Below the pieces are notes generated by a model. The model was given only the letters and a program-made list of their open reading frames with translations, had not been told where the DNA came from and ran no database searches. The translations under genes were made by a program, and so were the position numbers. From positions 1,116,001 through 1,180,000 of the forward strand of contig JAUTDP010000011.1 of assembly GCA_033439795.1 (NCBI GenBank): a stretch of 64,000 nucleotides of DNA, written 5' to 3'. This document shows positions 12,500 through 27,200 of this stretch, one piece after another. This stretch comes from Sordaria brevicollis (Eukaryota; Ascomycota; Sordariomycetes; Sordariales; Sordariaceae). Position 1 is the first letter of the stretch. Each line of letters opens with the position of its first letter.

Positions 12500-13900
12500 T
12501 TCGACTTTAAGAATAATTTCCGCTAGGCTTTAAAACGTTAAACCGAGAAATATTAAAAAACGATTACCGATTTTCGTTAATATATTATTTAATTCTAATT
12601 AATTTAAGAAGATTCGTTCGATGTAATTATTAATAATAAAATAATTACCCCTATTCCCCCTATTAATAATTTTATTAATAATAGCGGTTATAAGTTGGTA
12701 TTGTAAATAGTAATTATATTTGCTTTTAACGGTATTGGTAATTCGGTTAAACGCGCCGTTAAATTTCGTCGTTAGAATATTAATATTTAATTCGCTTAGG
12801 AGGATAATCTAATTTTATTTAATATTATATATATTAAGTATTTTCTAATTGCCCGCTCCTTAGTTAATAAACTTTTTAAAATTATTGAACCCGAATTCCT
12901 TAAAGTTCTATTAGAAGAGGACTTTAAATAATTTATAATTAAGGATTTATTTAAATAAATAAATAAAAAGTATAATAATATTAATATTATTATTTAATTC
13001 CGCTACGAATTCGAGGAATTAAAATTTAGTAAAATAAAATAGTTTAATTTTAAGGATAAATTTATTATTTTAATCGACCGTTATAATTTTAATAATAATA
13101 TAAAGGTTTATTACTTCTACGCCCGTTTTAACGACCGTTTACGTAATGCTATCGTTCTATAACGCCTTTAGCCCGATAATAATAAATTCGATAAGTAATT
13201 TATAATAGCCTATAATTTAATTAAATAGTTAGAGGAAAAGGATTAGTATAATAAAATAATTAACGGTTTCCGCCCCGCTATTAATATTAATACCGGTACG
13301 TTTACTTCCGGTTTAAGCTCCGCTTCCGGTATTATTTCCGCTCCCGAATTTACTACTAATTAGGGTAATTTCGCTATAGATTTCGATTCTATATCCCCCG
13401 TCGATATTTAAATATCCTGTATAATTGATAAAAATATTTTCGAATAACGTATAAAATTTAATATTTATACCTATTATAATTGTAAGAATTATTTTATTAC
13501 CGAATATAAATTTCGTATTAATTTTAATAAGGATTCGCTTATTAACCGTTAAAAGAAGAATAAAAATGCGAAGGATAAAAAGAATAAAAATAAGGGTAAT
13601 AATAATAATTCTATTAATAATAACGATAGTAAATAATAGTAATATCCTATTTAAAGTTAGTACGGTTACGGTTAATATAATTAATATAACGTTAACGCTA
13701 TAAATATAAGTGGCGTTCCAATTTATTATAATACTCCGGCCTTGGGTAATTATTATATACCCTCCGTTTATTACCCTAACCCTATATACCTTTATAACTT
13801 TATAGGCTTAATTATAAGCGATAAGAATAATTCTATTAACGGTTAGGGAAATGTATAGCCTCCCGTTTAAATTGTAATTAAAAATTACCGTTTATTAGGT
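12500..13900 (+). pseudogene. gag remnant of chromovirus 1
   Basis: Position directly after the 5' LTR and before RT marks this as the capsid-coding part. A CxxC-like stretch (YYNCKNYFITEY, near 13466-13501) resembles a nucleocapsid knuckle, but its histidine position is not clear, so I treat it as knuckle-like only. A lysine-rich tract near 13550-13600 follows. Borders are estimates. Confidence 0.45.
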
Positions 13901-15299
13901 ATAGAAATAAATAATAAAGGAATATCCTTATAAAGTTAAATATTGTAAAAATTTATTAATTTTTTATAAATAGCCGTTATAAATATTTTAATTTATTAAA
14001 TTTTTTTATTTATTTATCTTACGGACCGCGTAAAATATATTATACCGCTTTTATTAATAACGGTTATACCGCTTTTAATTTTATTAATCGTCGTTTTATT
14101 ATTCGAAATAACTTTCCTTTATTTCTTTTTTAAATCCCTAAATTATTATACTTAATTAATAATTAAACTAAAAGTAATATTACGTATTTTAATAAATTGG
14201 TTATAAACGCCGGCGTTTATTACGAAATTATCGACCTTTTAATTTACAATTTAATTAACGATAATTTAATAATCCTTAATTACCCTTAATTAATTTATTA
14301 TATTTTAAGTATCGATTAACCTAATAATCGCTTTACCTTCGGCCGGTTTTATAAACGCTGCGGTTATTTCTTATAAGGAACGCCTCTCCACCTTCACTAC
14401 GTACCTTTATTTTACAAATATTAATAAATCCTTTTCGTTACGCTATCGATCGCCCCCCTTAAAATTATCTTTAATATAAGGCCTATATATTAAAAGCCCT
14501 CGGTAGAAAATATTCCTAACGAAAGCGAGCCGGACTCTCCCTCCCTAACGGAATCCGCTCGCAAGATTTCAATCTCCGTAATAATACGACGCGCCGCCCG
14601 TTAAAAGTTTAATAAATTCAAATAAAGGGTAATTAATTATATAGGCGCTATACTTATAAATAAAATTATCGGTGGATAAGCCCTTATATTTATAATTACG
14701 ATGCGTTATTTTCCCCCGCCGCTACCCTATATAATATTTATATTTTATAAATTCGTTAAAAGAGTTTATACTTTATTCTTAAATTATTATATTCTAATCC
14801 GCCTTTATTATATCTTTAAAGGCCCCCTCGATTTAAACGATATTAAAGAATTATTAATAATTATATTTAATTAATTTATTAAGAAATATAAATTTTAAAT
14901 TATTCGAATAATACGAATAAATATAATAAAGGATATTTAACGTATATTCGACGAAAATAAAGTAATAGAAGAGAAGGGCGCTTTAACGCTTAATATAATT
15001 AGCGAATCCTTTATAATTAATATAATTAAGGACGTTGTAAACGGTAAAGTATATTATTATAAGAAGTTCTTTAATAATAATTATTATATTTAAATCGACG
15101 TTTTTTACAATATTAGTATTAAAGAAGTAATTAAAATAGTTAAGGTATCCGCGTCCGTAATATTTATAAAGTACGCTTCCAATTTCAAAATATACGAAAA
15201 TACTATTAATAACTATTTTATTACTAATAATATTAATATTAGTAAAATTATTTTTAAAAATGTAATAAAATTCTATAAAAAAGTCGATAAACTTCCTAA

Positions 15300-18200
15300 A
15301 ACCGACGTTTAAATTTAAATTAAATTCCCCCGCCAATATTAATAATAAACGAATAATTTTAAATAAAAAATAGCTAATATATTTCCTTTAAATAAATTAT
15401 ACGATTTTAAATTCGAATTTAAATTTAATATTATATTACTTGCGTCCCGTAGCCGTATTTTCAACTTAGAAAAATTTAATGTTATTAAAAAATAAATCGA
15501 TAATAATTTTAAAAAGAAATTTATCCGGTTATTATAATCGGAAGTTTCTATTCTTATCTTTTTAATTAAAAAACCGGGCGGCGGAGTCCGTATTTATATT
15601 AATTATTAGGGTATTAATAACGTTATTTTCAAATCCTATTATTTATTCCCTTTAATTAAAAAAACCCTCGACGCGATTTACCGCGCTAAAATCTTTACGA
15701 AGTTCGATATTATTATTATTTTTAATTACGTCCGTATTAAAGAAGGATACGAATAGTTTATTACGTTTATAATATAATTCGGGCTATTCGAATTTTTAAT
15801 AATACTTTTTAATTTTTAGGGCGCGTTAAACGCCTTTTAAAATTATATTAATAATCTTTTATATAATATCCTTAACGTTTACGTAACCGCTTACTTTAAT
15901 AATATCTTTATTTATTTTAATAATGAAAAGGATTATGAACGCTATATTAATAATATTTTCGAACGCTTTATTAAAATAAGCTTTAATATCGATATCGATA
16001 AATATAAATTTTATACGAAACGTATAAAATATTTTAATTTTATTATAATATTAGGAAATATCGAAATAAATTTAAATAAAGTTAAAACTATTTTCGAATA
16101 AGTATTATTATAATTTAAAAAATCCCTATAATAATTCTTAAACTTCGCGAATTTTTACCGTTGGTTTATAAAAAACTTTTTAATAATAATTTTACCCCTA
16201 TACGAATTAATAAAGAAAAATGTATTATAGTCGTAATTTAATTACTATTAATTTGTATTTAAAGTTTTAAAAAAGGCTTTCGCTACCGGACCGATTTTAA
16301 AGATTTATAATTAAATTAAAAAAACCGTTATCGAAATTAACGCTTCGAATTGGGTAGTAAGCGGTATATTCTTATAATATAGGGACGATAGTATATTATA
16401 CCCTATTACCTATTTCTTTACGAAATATTCCGTTTAAGAATATAATTACAACGTTTATAATAAAGAATTCCTAATTATTATTAAAGTACTAAAAGAATAA
16501 TAACCGGAATTCGAAAGCGTATAATAACTTTTTAATATCCTTATAGATTATAAAAATTTAAAGATATTTACGATTAATAAATAATTAATATAACGTTATA
16601 TACGGTAATTTTAATTTCTATCCTATTTTAATTTTTAAATTCAATATACTCCCGGTTTTAAGAATTTACGTCCGGACGTATTTAATTGCAAACCCAACGA
16701 TATCCCTACCGGGGCCGAAAATAAATGTTTAATTACTTGTTAACGTATATTATTATAACCCTTATAATTTGTAAACGGATATTTTAACGATCCTATAGTA
16801 TATTTCTCCCTATCCTTTATAAGCGATTATAAAGATAAATCTATTGATAATATTATTCTAAATAATTATAAGAATTCTATATTCCTCTAAGAAGTTATTT
16901 CCGCTTTAAATAATTTAAACGTTCGTAATTAGCCAATTTCCGTCCGTAAAATCCTATATAAAACTTTTAACGAATATTAAATTATATTTAATAGTATAAT
17001 AAAATAACGAGGCCGTACTATTATCGACCCTTATAATAAGGAATTTTAATTTTAATTAATTAATTATTAATATAATTCGCTTAGCGTAAGCTACCCGGGG
17101 CGTAACGCTATATACGAATTATTATTCTACGAATTTTATTAGGAAGGGATAATTAACGATATCCGTATTTTCTATAAAGTATACCTCCTATATATAAAAA
17201 CGAAATTCCTTAAGTAGGAATATACTAGCCTTTTTAAAACTATCCCGGTTATTATAGCGTTATAGATTGTAATTTCGGTCGATTATATTACCCCGTTATT
17301 AGGTAATATATATTTTAATTAAAAATTTAAATATATTTATATTGTTATAGACCGATTAATTAAAATACGGTATTTTATTTTAATAGTTACGTTATTTATT
17401 AAGGAGTTAGTAAAACGATTTATCGATAAGGTTTATTACCTTTACGGGTTTTTAAATTCTATTTTTTCCGATCGTAATATATAATTCGTATCCCGTTTTT
17501 AATTATCCTTTTATTAACGATTAAGAATAATACGTAAATTTACTTCCGTTTTCTACCTGTAGATTAATATTTAAATAGAATATATTAACGTTAAAATAGA
17601 ATAATACTTCCGTTTATACGTTAATTAATTTTAAATGGATTAGGTTAAATAATTCCCCTTTACCGAATTCGTAAAAAATAACGCTATTTCTTCCTCGATA
17701 AATTTATCCCCTTTTTTCGCTAATTATAAATATTACCCCTATATAAATACCGAACTTCGTAACCCGCCGCCTCCTATATTATTATTTATATAATTAAAGG
17801 AGTATTATAAGGTTAACGAATTCGCCGATTAATTTAAAAAAATTTAGGATTTTATAATTTAATAAATAAAACGAATTTAAAACCGGTACGAGGAGAACGT
17901 TAATAAACGTCGTATTAATTTAATAAAATATAAATTTAGGGATATAGTATTATTTAATACTTTTAACTTTTTTAATAGCCGCTTATATATTAAATTCTCC
18001 CTCCGTTAGGAGGGTTTATTTATAGTTTTTAAATTTAATATTTATATTATTAAATTAAAATTCTCTAATAATATAAAATACTTACCTACTTTTTACGTTT
18101 CTATAGTATAACGCTAATTCGGTTAAAGCTTTCCCGGTTAAGTAATCGATTCCGACGTCCGTATTAATGAAGGAAGAATAATAATCCGTACCGATAAATA

Positions 18201-18430
18201 CGAAGAATACGTAAAATAAGGCTTCGATAAATTAATAAACGTTGAATAATAAAATAAAAACCGTTATTAATATTATTTAATTAAATAGAAGGGTAATTAC
18301 GAATTAATTTAGGAAAAGGTTAATAACGTTATTAATTACGAAGTACGATTTTAAGAATTTTATTACGAATATTCCGATAAGCCTATATTACCCTATATTC
18401 GAAACTTCTTCGACCGATTCCGTTAAAAGG
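15300..18430 (+). pseudogene. pol remnant of chromovirus 1 (RT, RNase H, integrase, chromodomain-like)
   Basis: The translation shows INYxGINNV near 15597-15625 and FDIIIIFNYVRIKEGYEW near 15703-15758, both gypsy RT palm motifs. YFNN at 15892-15903 is the YxDD box with both Asp codons turned to Asn by G-to-A change. Integrase core segments follow: FKYIYIVIDRLIKIRYF near 17326-17374 and SDRNIQFVSRF near 17467-17502, with the usual 'FHLQTDGQTERVN' equivalent just after. The end (about 18262-18420) reads YLIKxKGNYELIxEKVNNVINYE, a chromodomain core ('YLVKWKGYxxxxxTWE') whose Trp codons are now stops. RIP has inactivated it throughout. Confidence 0.85.
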
Positions 18431-18738
18431 AATAAAATATTATAATAATGGACCCCGCTATTACCGCCGCTTACGACGAGCCTTTACGTTACCGCTCCGC
18501 CCGATTAATATAGTAATTTATTACTTCGAAAACGGAAACGTTATTATTAGAGAAGGAGGAGGAGGAAGGGTTAATAAAAGTAATAATAAGGATTATACGA
18601 TTTTTAATAAATAAATAATTTAAAATACGGCTAACGTTACGTTTAGGAGCGTTTAATAAATTATTAAAAAATTCTAGGATATAATTATACGTATATATAG
18701 ATTTTTCAATTTTACGAATTTCTTTTGAGGGGGGATAG

Positions 18739-19020
18739 TATTATAGGATTAGATTTATACTATATTTAATATACGTACTAATTACCCTTATAAGTACCTA
18801 GTTCCCTAGTGGCTATTTACGATTATAGTATATATGCTATAGTACGATATAGCCCAGATCTAGTCACCAATGGTCACGTACAGTATTACGTAGGCGTGTA
18901 CGGGCTGGGGTATAGGCTCGCGCCTATATATCCAGCCCTCCACGCACACTTCCCATTTCCTCTCCTTCGTACTTCAACACATATCCTAACCTATACTTAA
19001 CGTGCACTCAACCCGTAATA
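18739..19020 (+). repeat. 3' LTR of chromovirus 1
   Basis: Same length as the 5' LTR. Its first third is heavily RIP-mutated (TATTATAGG against TGTCACAGG), while its second half keeps CpA steps that the 5' LTR has lost. The end GTAATA is followed by the target duplication TTTTA. Confidence 0.9.
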
Positions 19021-19025
19021 TTTTA

Positions 19026-21893
19026 AAAATAAAATAAAATCGCTTCACTTCCGATTTTATTTCCTAAAACCTCCCTCCTTCCTAATTCTAATTTATTCCT
19101 TATATTCTTTACCCCTTATTATTCTTTACGCTTCTAAATACAATTTATAATTATTAATTATTATTATATCTTTTCGCATTTAATAATTAAAATATTTTAT
19201 TTAGCCTTTTATATATTATATTAATAAATACTTTTAATCCCTATAATATATTACAAATAACCCTTAAATCTTTAATTTATTATTCATTTCGTAAGCAAAT
19301 TTTATTTTCCACCTTCTATTATTCACGCTTTTAAATACAACCTACGGATATTAACTTATTACTTTATATTACTATTTAATTATTAAAATACTTTATTTAA
19401 CTTTTCGCTAATTACGTTACAAATATTTCGGTATTTTTAATATATTACGAACGACCTTTAAATTTTTAATTTTTTATTCGTTTTATAAATAAATTCATCG
19501 AACAGAGTAATAAATATATTATTATAAAAGATATTTCTAAAAATAATAATACGGATATTATTATTTTTAATATATAAATATCCTATTATTTACGTTTAAT
19601 AATTTTATTTAATTTATACTTTTAATAACCGAACGATTCTAATAATTATTAATCCTACGAAGATATTAAATTTAAAGGTTAAGATAATAAATTAAAAATG
19701 TATTTCGCTACCTAACGATTATTTAAAAAAAAAAAAATAGAAATAATATATAATAATAAATTATCCGCGGGTAGTAATAATTTCGGTAATTTATACCTTT
19801 ATAATAATAAATAAAATATTAATTAGGAGCTTATATTAACGAAGGGATTTAATTAAACTAATTAAATAAATAATACACAATTCCTCGTAATAATTATATT
19901 AACGTTTCGAAGGTAAAGAAACCTACTCCTACTTTTCGATACTTTAAATAATTTTCTTTTCCGTTATATTATAAAAGGGAACCCTAAGATTTATAACGTT
20001 CGGATTTCTATTAAACGTATATAAATCGTTTATAAAATTCGCCTCTTAAAAATAAAACTAAACTCCGAAGATTTATATTCAATTCTATATAATATAATTT
20101 TAGGACCCTTCGACTTTTAAATATTAAAAATAATTAAATCCAAATTTTATTATTAATTTACCATTTTAATAACTCTTTCTTCGGAATACCCCCTAAGTAA
20201 CTAACGGCCGAAAAATTACTAATTCTAATTATAAATTTATTTCGAAATTAAAACGTTCAATTTCCTTTACGCTAACGAATTTTCTATATTTAATAATATT
20301 ATAATACGCCCCGCAATCCAAATTATTCTCCGGGAAAAATAAATAGGATATATAATTAATTATACGCCGAAAACTCTATTTATACCCGGGACCCCATTTT
20401 TATTATATAAAGCCTTTATCGCTTAACCCTTATTTATTAAACGGGTAATATTATTTAAAGTTAAAATTATTAAAAATAAGGTTAAAAGTAATAAAGAAGT
20501 AAATTAAAGGGATATAATAATTTTATTTAATAATTATTTAAAATACCCCGTTATAATAATACTTAAGAATATACTAAATAAAATAATTATCGGCGGGACG
20601 TATAATAATCGGCGATATTCTATATAAATATTTCGAACTCTTCCCCTAAAATAGAAGGATTATATCCTAATTTATAATAATTTAATTTTATAAGTTTCGC
20701 AATATTCGCCAGACTAATTTAAATTAAAACCGAAAAACGAATTTCTAATAAATAAAATTCGCTTCCTATTTTATCCTTTATTCTATTTATAATTAAAGAA
20801 TATAAAAGAATTAAATAAACCCCCCACCCTTATAAATAAAAAATTATATTATATATTAATATATTTAAATATTTATATATTATAATAATATATTATTCGA
20901 ATTCGCTCGCGATATATTAATCTTTATTACGATAAATAATATTAATTAAAAAATTTATATATTAAAACGAAATAAGGGGCTTTATATATTATTAATTCAT
21001 TTACAAAAATTAAAATTGAAGATAAATAAATTAATAGAATAAAATAATATATTTATAAAGAGAGCTTTCGTTTTTATTAATACGCAATTACGTATATTAT
21101 TTTTAAAAATCGGTAAATATTACGCGGAAGCGTTTTAGAACGTAGAACCTCAAAATATAACGTTATAAAACGTAACGTATATTTTCGAAGCTAAATTAAA
21201 CGTAAAAACTCCTATTATACGGGCGGAAATTACAACGGTATTCGATTAATATATTAAATCGAAGGCGGGGATATTAAAAGAGGGTAAAATACCCCAACTT
21301 CAGTATAAATAAAATAATATATAATAATTTAAAAAGAATATATTTTCTATATTTATTATATTATTTCGATATTATTTAATTTATACGTTAATAAAATATA
21401 AGGGATTTATTCTAAATCCTACGTTAATAACGTATAACCTATATACGGATATAATATAAATTATATTTTTCCTTCGTTTAAATTCTTCGATAATTATTTT
21501 CCTCCTTTCTTATAATTTTTATACACCGCAATAATAATATATATTAAAAACGAAAACTTCCGGTTATTCCGGTCTTTATACAACGAATATACCCTTAAAA
21601 TTAAAAAATAAATAATATATACCTAATATTATTTAATTTATTTTAATAATTATACCCCTAATTCCCTATACCGCCGGCTCTATACCGCTTCTATATAAGC
21701 CGTAATTTAAACAATTTTTATTCTCCCTTTAAAAATTAACGTCGAAGCTATTAAATTTATTACCACGCAATATATTTACGTCCAATTCTATAAATAACCC
21801 TTTACCCTTACCGTTTTTAAAAATATATTAACCTTCGATTATACAACGGATATAAAGCCGAATAAAGAAATTTATTATTAATAATCCAATATA
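19026..21893 (+). other. RIP-degraded DNA between two chromoviruses, with a coherent reading region
   Basis: No intact gene. From about 21060 to 21300 the plus strand reads as a continuous protein-like text (AFVFINTQLRILFLKIGKYYAEAF and following), with stops where Gln or Trp are likely. A second such text in proline-rich style runs to about 21890, up to the insertion site of the next element. I recognise no family. The stretch 19500-20940 holds nothing I can assign. Confidence 0.4.
19128..19500. repeat. tandem duplication, unit about 195 bp, two copies
   Basis: ACGCTTCTAAATACAA at 19128 recurs as ACGCTTTTAAATACAA at 19327, and AAATCTTTAATTTATTATTC near 19265 recurs as AAATTTTTAATTTTTTATTC near 19458. 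The two anchors give slightly different spacings (199 and 193 bp), so a small indel lies between them. The differences are mostly C/T and G/A. Confidence 0.65.
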
Positions 21894-21898
21894 AATAA

Positions 21899-22200
21899 TA
21901 TAACGGCACGGCTCACCCGCTAATCACCTAACTAGTTATATAACGACCAAGGTCGTCAAATTACTCAAAGAATTGGACGAACTACGGACTTATTATCGCA
22001 AGTCACTTATTCATACCAACGGACGTCGCACCACCATTCACCGGTATAACGCATTTACTATACGGAACGCAAGGCCTATATTTTTCCACCTACGCTTCTA
22101 TTCTTATACAATTAATTTTCCTTTTTTCTTCATCTTACAATTTTCTATCAATCAAGGATTATTATTATTTTATTACAAACCCTTCCTTTTTACCGTAATA
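21899..22200 (+). repeat. 5' LTR of chromovirus 2
   Basis: Pairs with 28525-28826 at equal length. This copy keeps CpA where the 3' copy has TpA, but carries A at several places where the 3' copy has G, for example in the AAA/GGG block near 21958. It therefore looks mutated mainly as G-to-A. Confidence 0.92.
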
Positions 22201-22339
22201 ATCGTAAAATTAAATTAATATTTATTAAGGACGATATAAAATATCCTACTTTAAAATAAAAAAAATTATAATTAATTACGCGTAATATAATAGTCCCCCG
22301 TACCCTATTTAAATAATTATATAATTATAACCTATATAA

Positions 22340-24240
22340 AATAATTAAAATACCGAACGAACGATAACGCGCAATTAAGAGGAAGCGGTTAAATTAAAGG
22401 CGTAAACCGTTAATAAGGTCGATTTCGAATTAATTAAATTAAATTAAAAAGAGATTCCTATTGCGAAGACCCGCTTAAATTATAAATTTATTAATAACTA
22501 TTATATTTCTACGGCCTAAAAAGTTTAAAATACTATTAAAAAAATTAATAACCCCGACGCTATTACTTTCGAATATTATAACGCTTATATAATTCCCGAA
22601 ATTAAAGCCTAATATTTTTTTAATATAAAAGAATATATTAAAGAGAATTTAAAAAATAAAATTAAAAATATTACCGTTCGTTACACTTTTAATAAAAAGG
22701 GACCCTACTTTCTATTCGACCTTTTATTTTAATATAAAGATTTATAATTTAAAGGATATAAAAATTTAATAAAAATCGAAGATTTTATCGCCAAAATTAA
22801 AAAGAATCTTAATATTATATTTAAAAAAATAAAAGCCCGCGTTATTATTATATTCGCTTATAAAAAGTAATTTAAAGAGCTCTATATTATTATTTATTAT
22901 TTTAGTAAAATTATAATAGATTTGAATAATTAGATTTAATATTTTAAGGATATATATTATAAACCCGAAAATAAAAAAAGAAGGCGCGTTTTTAAATTAT
23001 TATCGAAGATAATAACGAAGGTATTTAATATTACTTTAAAAGTATCGACGCAATTATCCGTAAAATTAACCGAATTAAATATCGCGCTCTTATTACCCAA
23101 AGTATTATTCCCGATTTCGATATCTCCGACTTTAAATCCGACTATAATAATAATAATTATTAATAAAGTAAAAAACCTACTAATTCTAATAAAGAAATAA
23201 TAAAAAATTTAATAACTACTATTATAATTAAAGATAAAGAAATTTAAACTTTAAATTAAATAATCGTTAATATTATTCGTAATTTAACGCATTGTAGCGC
23301 GACCCCGGGAAGCGTTTTTATTTTTACTATTAATAAAAAGTCTTCTAAAATTTTAAACCCCCTTATTTTCTATACTAATAAGAATAAAAAAATTATTACC
23401 TTTAAAATTTAGTATTATATTATATTTAATAAATTAAAGGTTAATTTTAATTATTTTACTAATAACAAAGCTAAGTAAATTTATATCGAAAACCGTTTAG
23501 CCGGTTATACCGTTAAAAATCTTTAACTTTATTTACGTAATATTTACTCGAATTAAATTAATTCTTCCAAAATTTTAATAACCTATTTAAAATATTAATA
23601 TAATAACTTTAATATAATTTATTAAGCAATCGAAGAATTTAAAAAGCTCTATATATATTAAAATAATTTTTATATTTTTAAGAATAAATTTATTTATTTC
23701 GCTAACGAATATTAAATCCCCCAATTTAATTAAAAAAAAGCCTTTTACCGTCGTTTATTTACGGACCTCTAAATTAGTATAGCCCTATATACTACTTTAA
23801 ATACGGTCGATTTCGATAAATATATAAAAATTATTAAGTAAATTATTTATATATAGAAAGTAATTAAGCGGATTATTACTATTTTATTTTCTAATTTAAA
23901 TAATTATAATTATAGAAATAATAATAGAAGTAATAATAATAATACCGGCGGAGGAAGAGGTTCCTCTTCGATTAGAGGTAATTTTAATATTAATAATAAT
24001 AGCCGAAACCTAATTAAAGAAGAAATTAATAATATATTTTATAAAGAAATATATTTTATTTATAAGGAATAAGGATATTATACTAAAGATTATCCTAAGA
24101 AATTTAATTCGAGCGGTCGCTTTATAATTACGACCGATTACCGTACCTACTTTTAATTTATATACGCCTATTATAGAATTAAGGATAAAAAAGAGGATAA
24201 GGGTAAGGAGAAGGATAAATTAAAAAATTAAACGCCCTAA
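22340..24240 (+). pseudogene. gag remnant of chromovirus 2 with CCHC knuckle
   Basis: Codons at 24052-24093 have the exact spacing C-X2-C-X4-H-X4-C, with all four ligand codons now TAT. The residues between read FI, KExG and YTKD, followed by PKKF, a good nucleocapsid knuckle. Upstream text with a polar Asn-rich linker near 23900-23990 precedes it. Stops interrupt the frame in many places. Confidence 0.7.
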
Positions 24241-24299
24241 ATAAAATAAATTCCCATTTAGAGAAATTTATATAGTAAAAATAAAGAAAAGCATTTAAC

Positions 24300-27200
24300 G
24301 GCGTAAAGAAAGATTTCCTATATAATTATTTAGGAGGAAACCCCTTTATTATATCCGCTTTTATAAATAATAATAGAATTACTATTATTATTAAAGAAGT
24401 TATTATAAATTCGGGAGTAATTACGTATATTTTAATTAATTAAAAGATTGTAGATCGTTTATAACGCTTCTTAAAATTCGAAATAAAGAACGATTTCGAC
24501 CCTATTAATATAGGAAGACCCTTTACGGAGGAAAATAATAAAAAAATTATTACCGTATTTAAAACGAACGTTATAATATAAAATTATATTACCCGTAATA
24601 AATGATTAATTATTACTAATATTTATTATAATATAATGATCGGCTATATTTAATTCGAATATTATAATATAATAATTGATTATTTACGCAAAAGGTTATT
24701 ATTTAACGATAATTAACCAATAAACCTTAATTAAATAAAAAATATTTATATCGAAAATTAAAAAAACTAACCGATTAATTTAAAATCTTAAAAGGATATT
24801 ATTAAAAGAAAATAATTTATAGAAAGGGAAGATAAAAAAAGGCGTAATAAGGCTATAATATACCGTAGAATTCGTAAATTTAAAAATACTCTTTAAACTT
24901 CCTCGTCGAATAAATAAAAAGCGCGCTTAATAATTAATATTTTTTAAAGGGCTATAATAAATAAAAAAACGACTAACCTTATTAGTAAAATATAAAAATT
25001 TATAAAATAAATATTATAAAATAAATTTCTTCCGCTATTATAGGAATTAAAGAAAATATTAATAAAAGTATAAAAAAAATAAAAGAAAAACCTTAAAAAC
25101 AATTTAAAACATTTTAAAGAATAATTCTAAAGAGAAGATTTTAATAATAGAATAAAGAAGAATAATTAAAATTACTTTAAATAAAAAAGAAGTGCTACGT
25201 AATATAAAAAATATATACCGGATATAGTAATTATTAAATCGGTAACGCTTATATAAATAATAAAGAAAGAATATTTAAAAATAACGAATTTATACGAAAT
25301 AGACCGCTTTATTAAAGAACGAAGGGATTAAAAATATTTCGATAAATTAAACCTAAAAGAATAGGAATAAACCTTTTAACGAATTTTAACCTGTTATTAT
25401 AATTATAAGGATATTTTTAATAAATAATAATTAAATACGTTATTAGAGCCGGGGAATAGTAATTACCGTATTCGATTTTAAAAGGGGGCTATTTTAAAGG
25501 ATTTAAATTATAATCTACTATATAAAATAAGCGTAAATAAATTAAAAGCGTACCGATTATATATTGTAAAAAATTTAAATAAAAGTTTTATTAAAAGTAA
25601 TTTAATATTATAGGTTACCCTTATCCTTTTTATATTTAAAATTAATAAGAAGTTTCGTTTTTATATAAATTACCGGAAATTAAATAAAATTATTAAAAAG
25701 GATTACTATTTACTTCCCTTTATCGAAGAGATTTTAACCTATATCGTTAAAATTAAAATTTTTATTAAAATCGATATTCGATAAATTTTCTATTAAATTT
25801 ATATATATTTAAATAATAAAGAATTAATGACGTTCTGTATACGGTATAAAGTATATAGATATAAAATTCTTCTTTTCGGGTTAATTAACGGATTATCGAC
25901 TTTTTAACGATATATTAATAACGTATTAATAAAATATTTGAATAATTTCTATAACGCTTATATTGATAATATTTTTATTTATTTTAATAATAAAAAAGAA
26001 TACGAAATTTACGTTAAGAAAATTTTAGAAAGATTTTAATAAGTGGGACTATAGGCGGATTTAAATAAATATAAATTCTACGTTATAAAGATAAAATTTC
26101 TAAAATTTATTATTAGCGTAAATAGAATTTCGGTAAATTTAGTAAAAATTTAAATAATAAAGGATTAGAAAGAATTATTAATAATTAAAGGGGTATAATC
26201 TTTTTTAAAATTCTATAATTTCTACCGTAAATTTATAAAGGAATATAAGAAAATTTCGAAACTATTAATATTATTAATAAAAAAAAGGAAACGTTTAATT
26301 AAATTATAGAATATTAAATAGTATTCGATACTTTAAAGTAATATTTAATCGACGTATTAATATTTATTTACTTCGATTTTAAGAAGGAAATAAAATTAGA
26401 AATAAATATATTAAATAGGGTATTAGTCGGCGTTTTATCGTAAAAGTATAAAAATGAATAATATCTTATTATTTATTTTTCGGAAATAATATAGGGAATA
26501 GAATATAATTACCCGATATATAATAAAGAAATATTAGTAATTATAAAATTTTAATATATTAGCGTTCGGAATTCGTTAACTTCTAACGGACCGAACCTTT
26601 TACAATTATTATAAATTACGAAGTATTAAAATACTTTAATACCAAATGCTTATTAAACGCGAAATAAATAGTATAAGCGTAGTTATTATCCTAATATAAT
26701 TTCTTAATTATTTATCGGCTAAATAAAAATAACGCCGCGGCTAATATTTTATTTCGAAAATTTAAAGATATTAAAGACTAGAAGGAAAGGAAGGAATTAT
26801 AATGAATTATACGCTTCTTTAAATTTGTGGAGGAGGGGGAGGATATAATTCGTATTTATATATTAAACGTAATAAATATCCCTAAAATAATAATCGGTTA
26901 CGAATTTATTTATTAATTACTAAAAATTAATAAAATAAATACTTTATTAAAAAAATATTAAAAGAAGGTTCGGAGGGGAGAATTAGATTTTATAATATTA
27001 TAAGAATAATTACTATTATTTCGTAGCCGCCTTATAATCCTAAAAAGAATATTAAAAATTTAAATAATTTAAAATTATTACAATATATTAATAACCGCCT
27101 ACCCCGGAAGGAATAAAATATAAAAATTAATAATAATTTAATATTAATAACCCGGTTTAATAAAAGACGTAAATTATTATATAACTAATTATACGGTTTA

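Larger units (their letters stand above)
11569..19020 (+). mobile_element. Ty3/gypsy chromovirus 1, complete, RIP-degraded
   Basis: Two direct LTRs of 282 bp each (11569-11850 and 18739-19020) flank a plus-strand internal region with RT, integrase and a chromodomain-like end. The upstream 5 bp is TTTCA and the downstream 5 bp is TTTTA, a target-site duplication differing by a single C-to-T change of RIP type. A purine tract (GAGGGGGG, 18727-18734) precedes the 3' LTR as the expected polypurine primer. The total length of about 7.45 kb is usual for a chromovirus. All coding capacity is destroyed. Confidence 0.92.

Noticed and set aside
14983..15336. Minus-strand open frame of 117 codons
   Set aside because: It overlaps the plus-strand pol region of chromovirus 1 and consists of Asn/Ile/Tyr-rich text expected from AT-rich DNA. 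No family features.
18809..19000. Plus-strand open frame of 63 codons
   Set aside because: Falls wholly inside the 3' LTR of chromovirus 1, and the 5' LTR copy does not keep it open.
21973..22218. Plus-strand open frame of 81 codons
   Set aside because: Lies in the 5' LTR of chromovirus 2 and runs past its end. The 3' LTR copy has stops.
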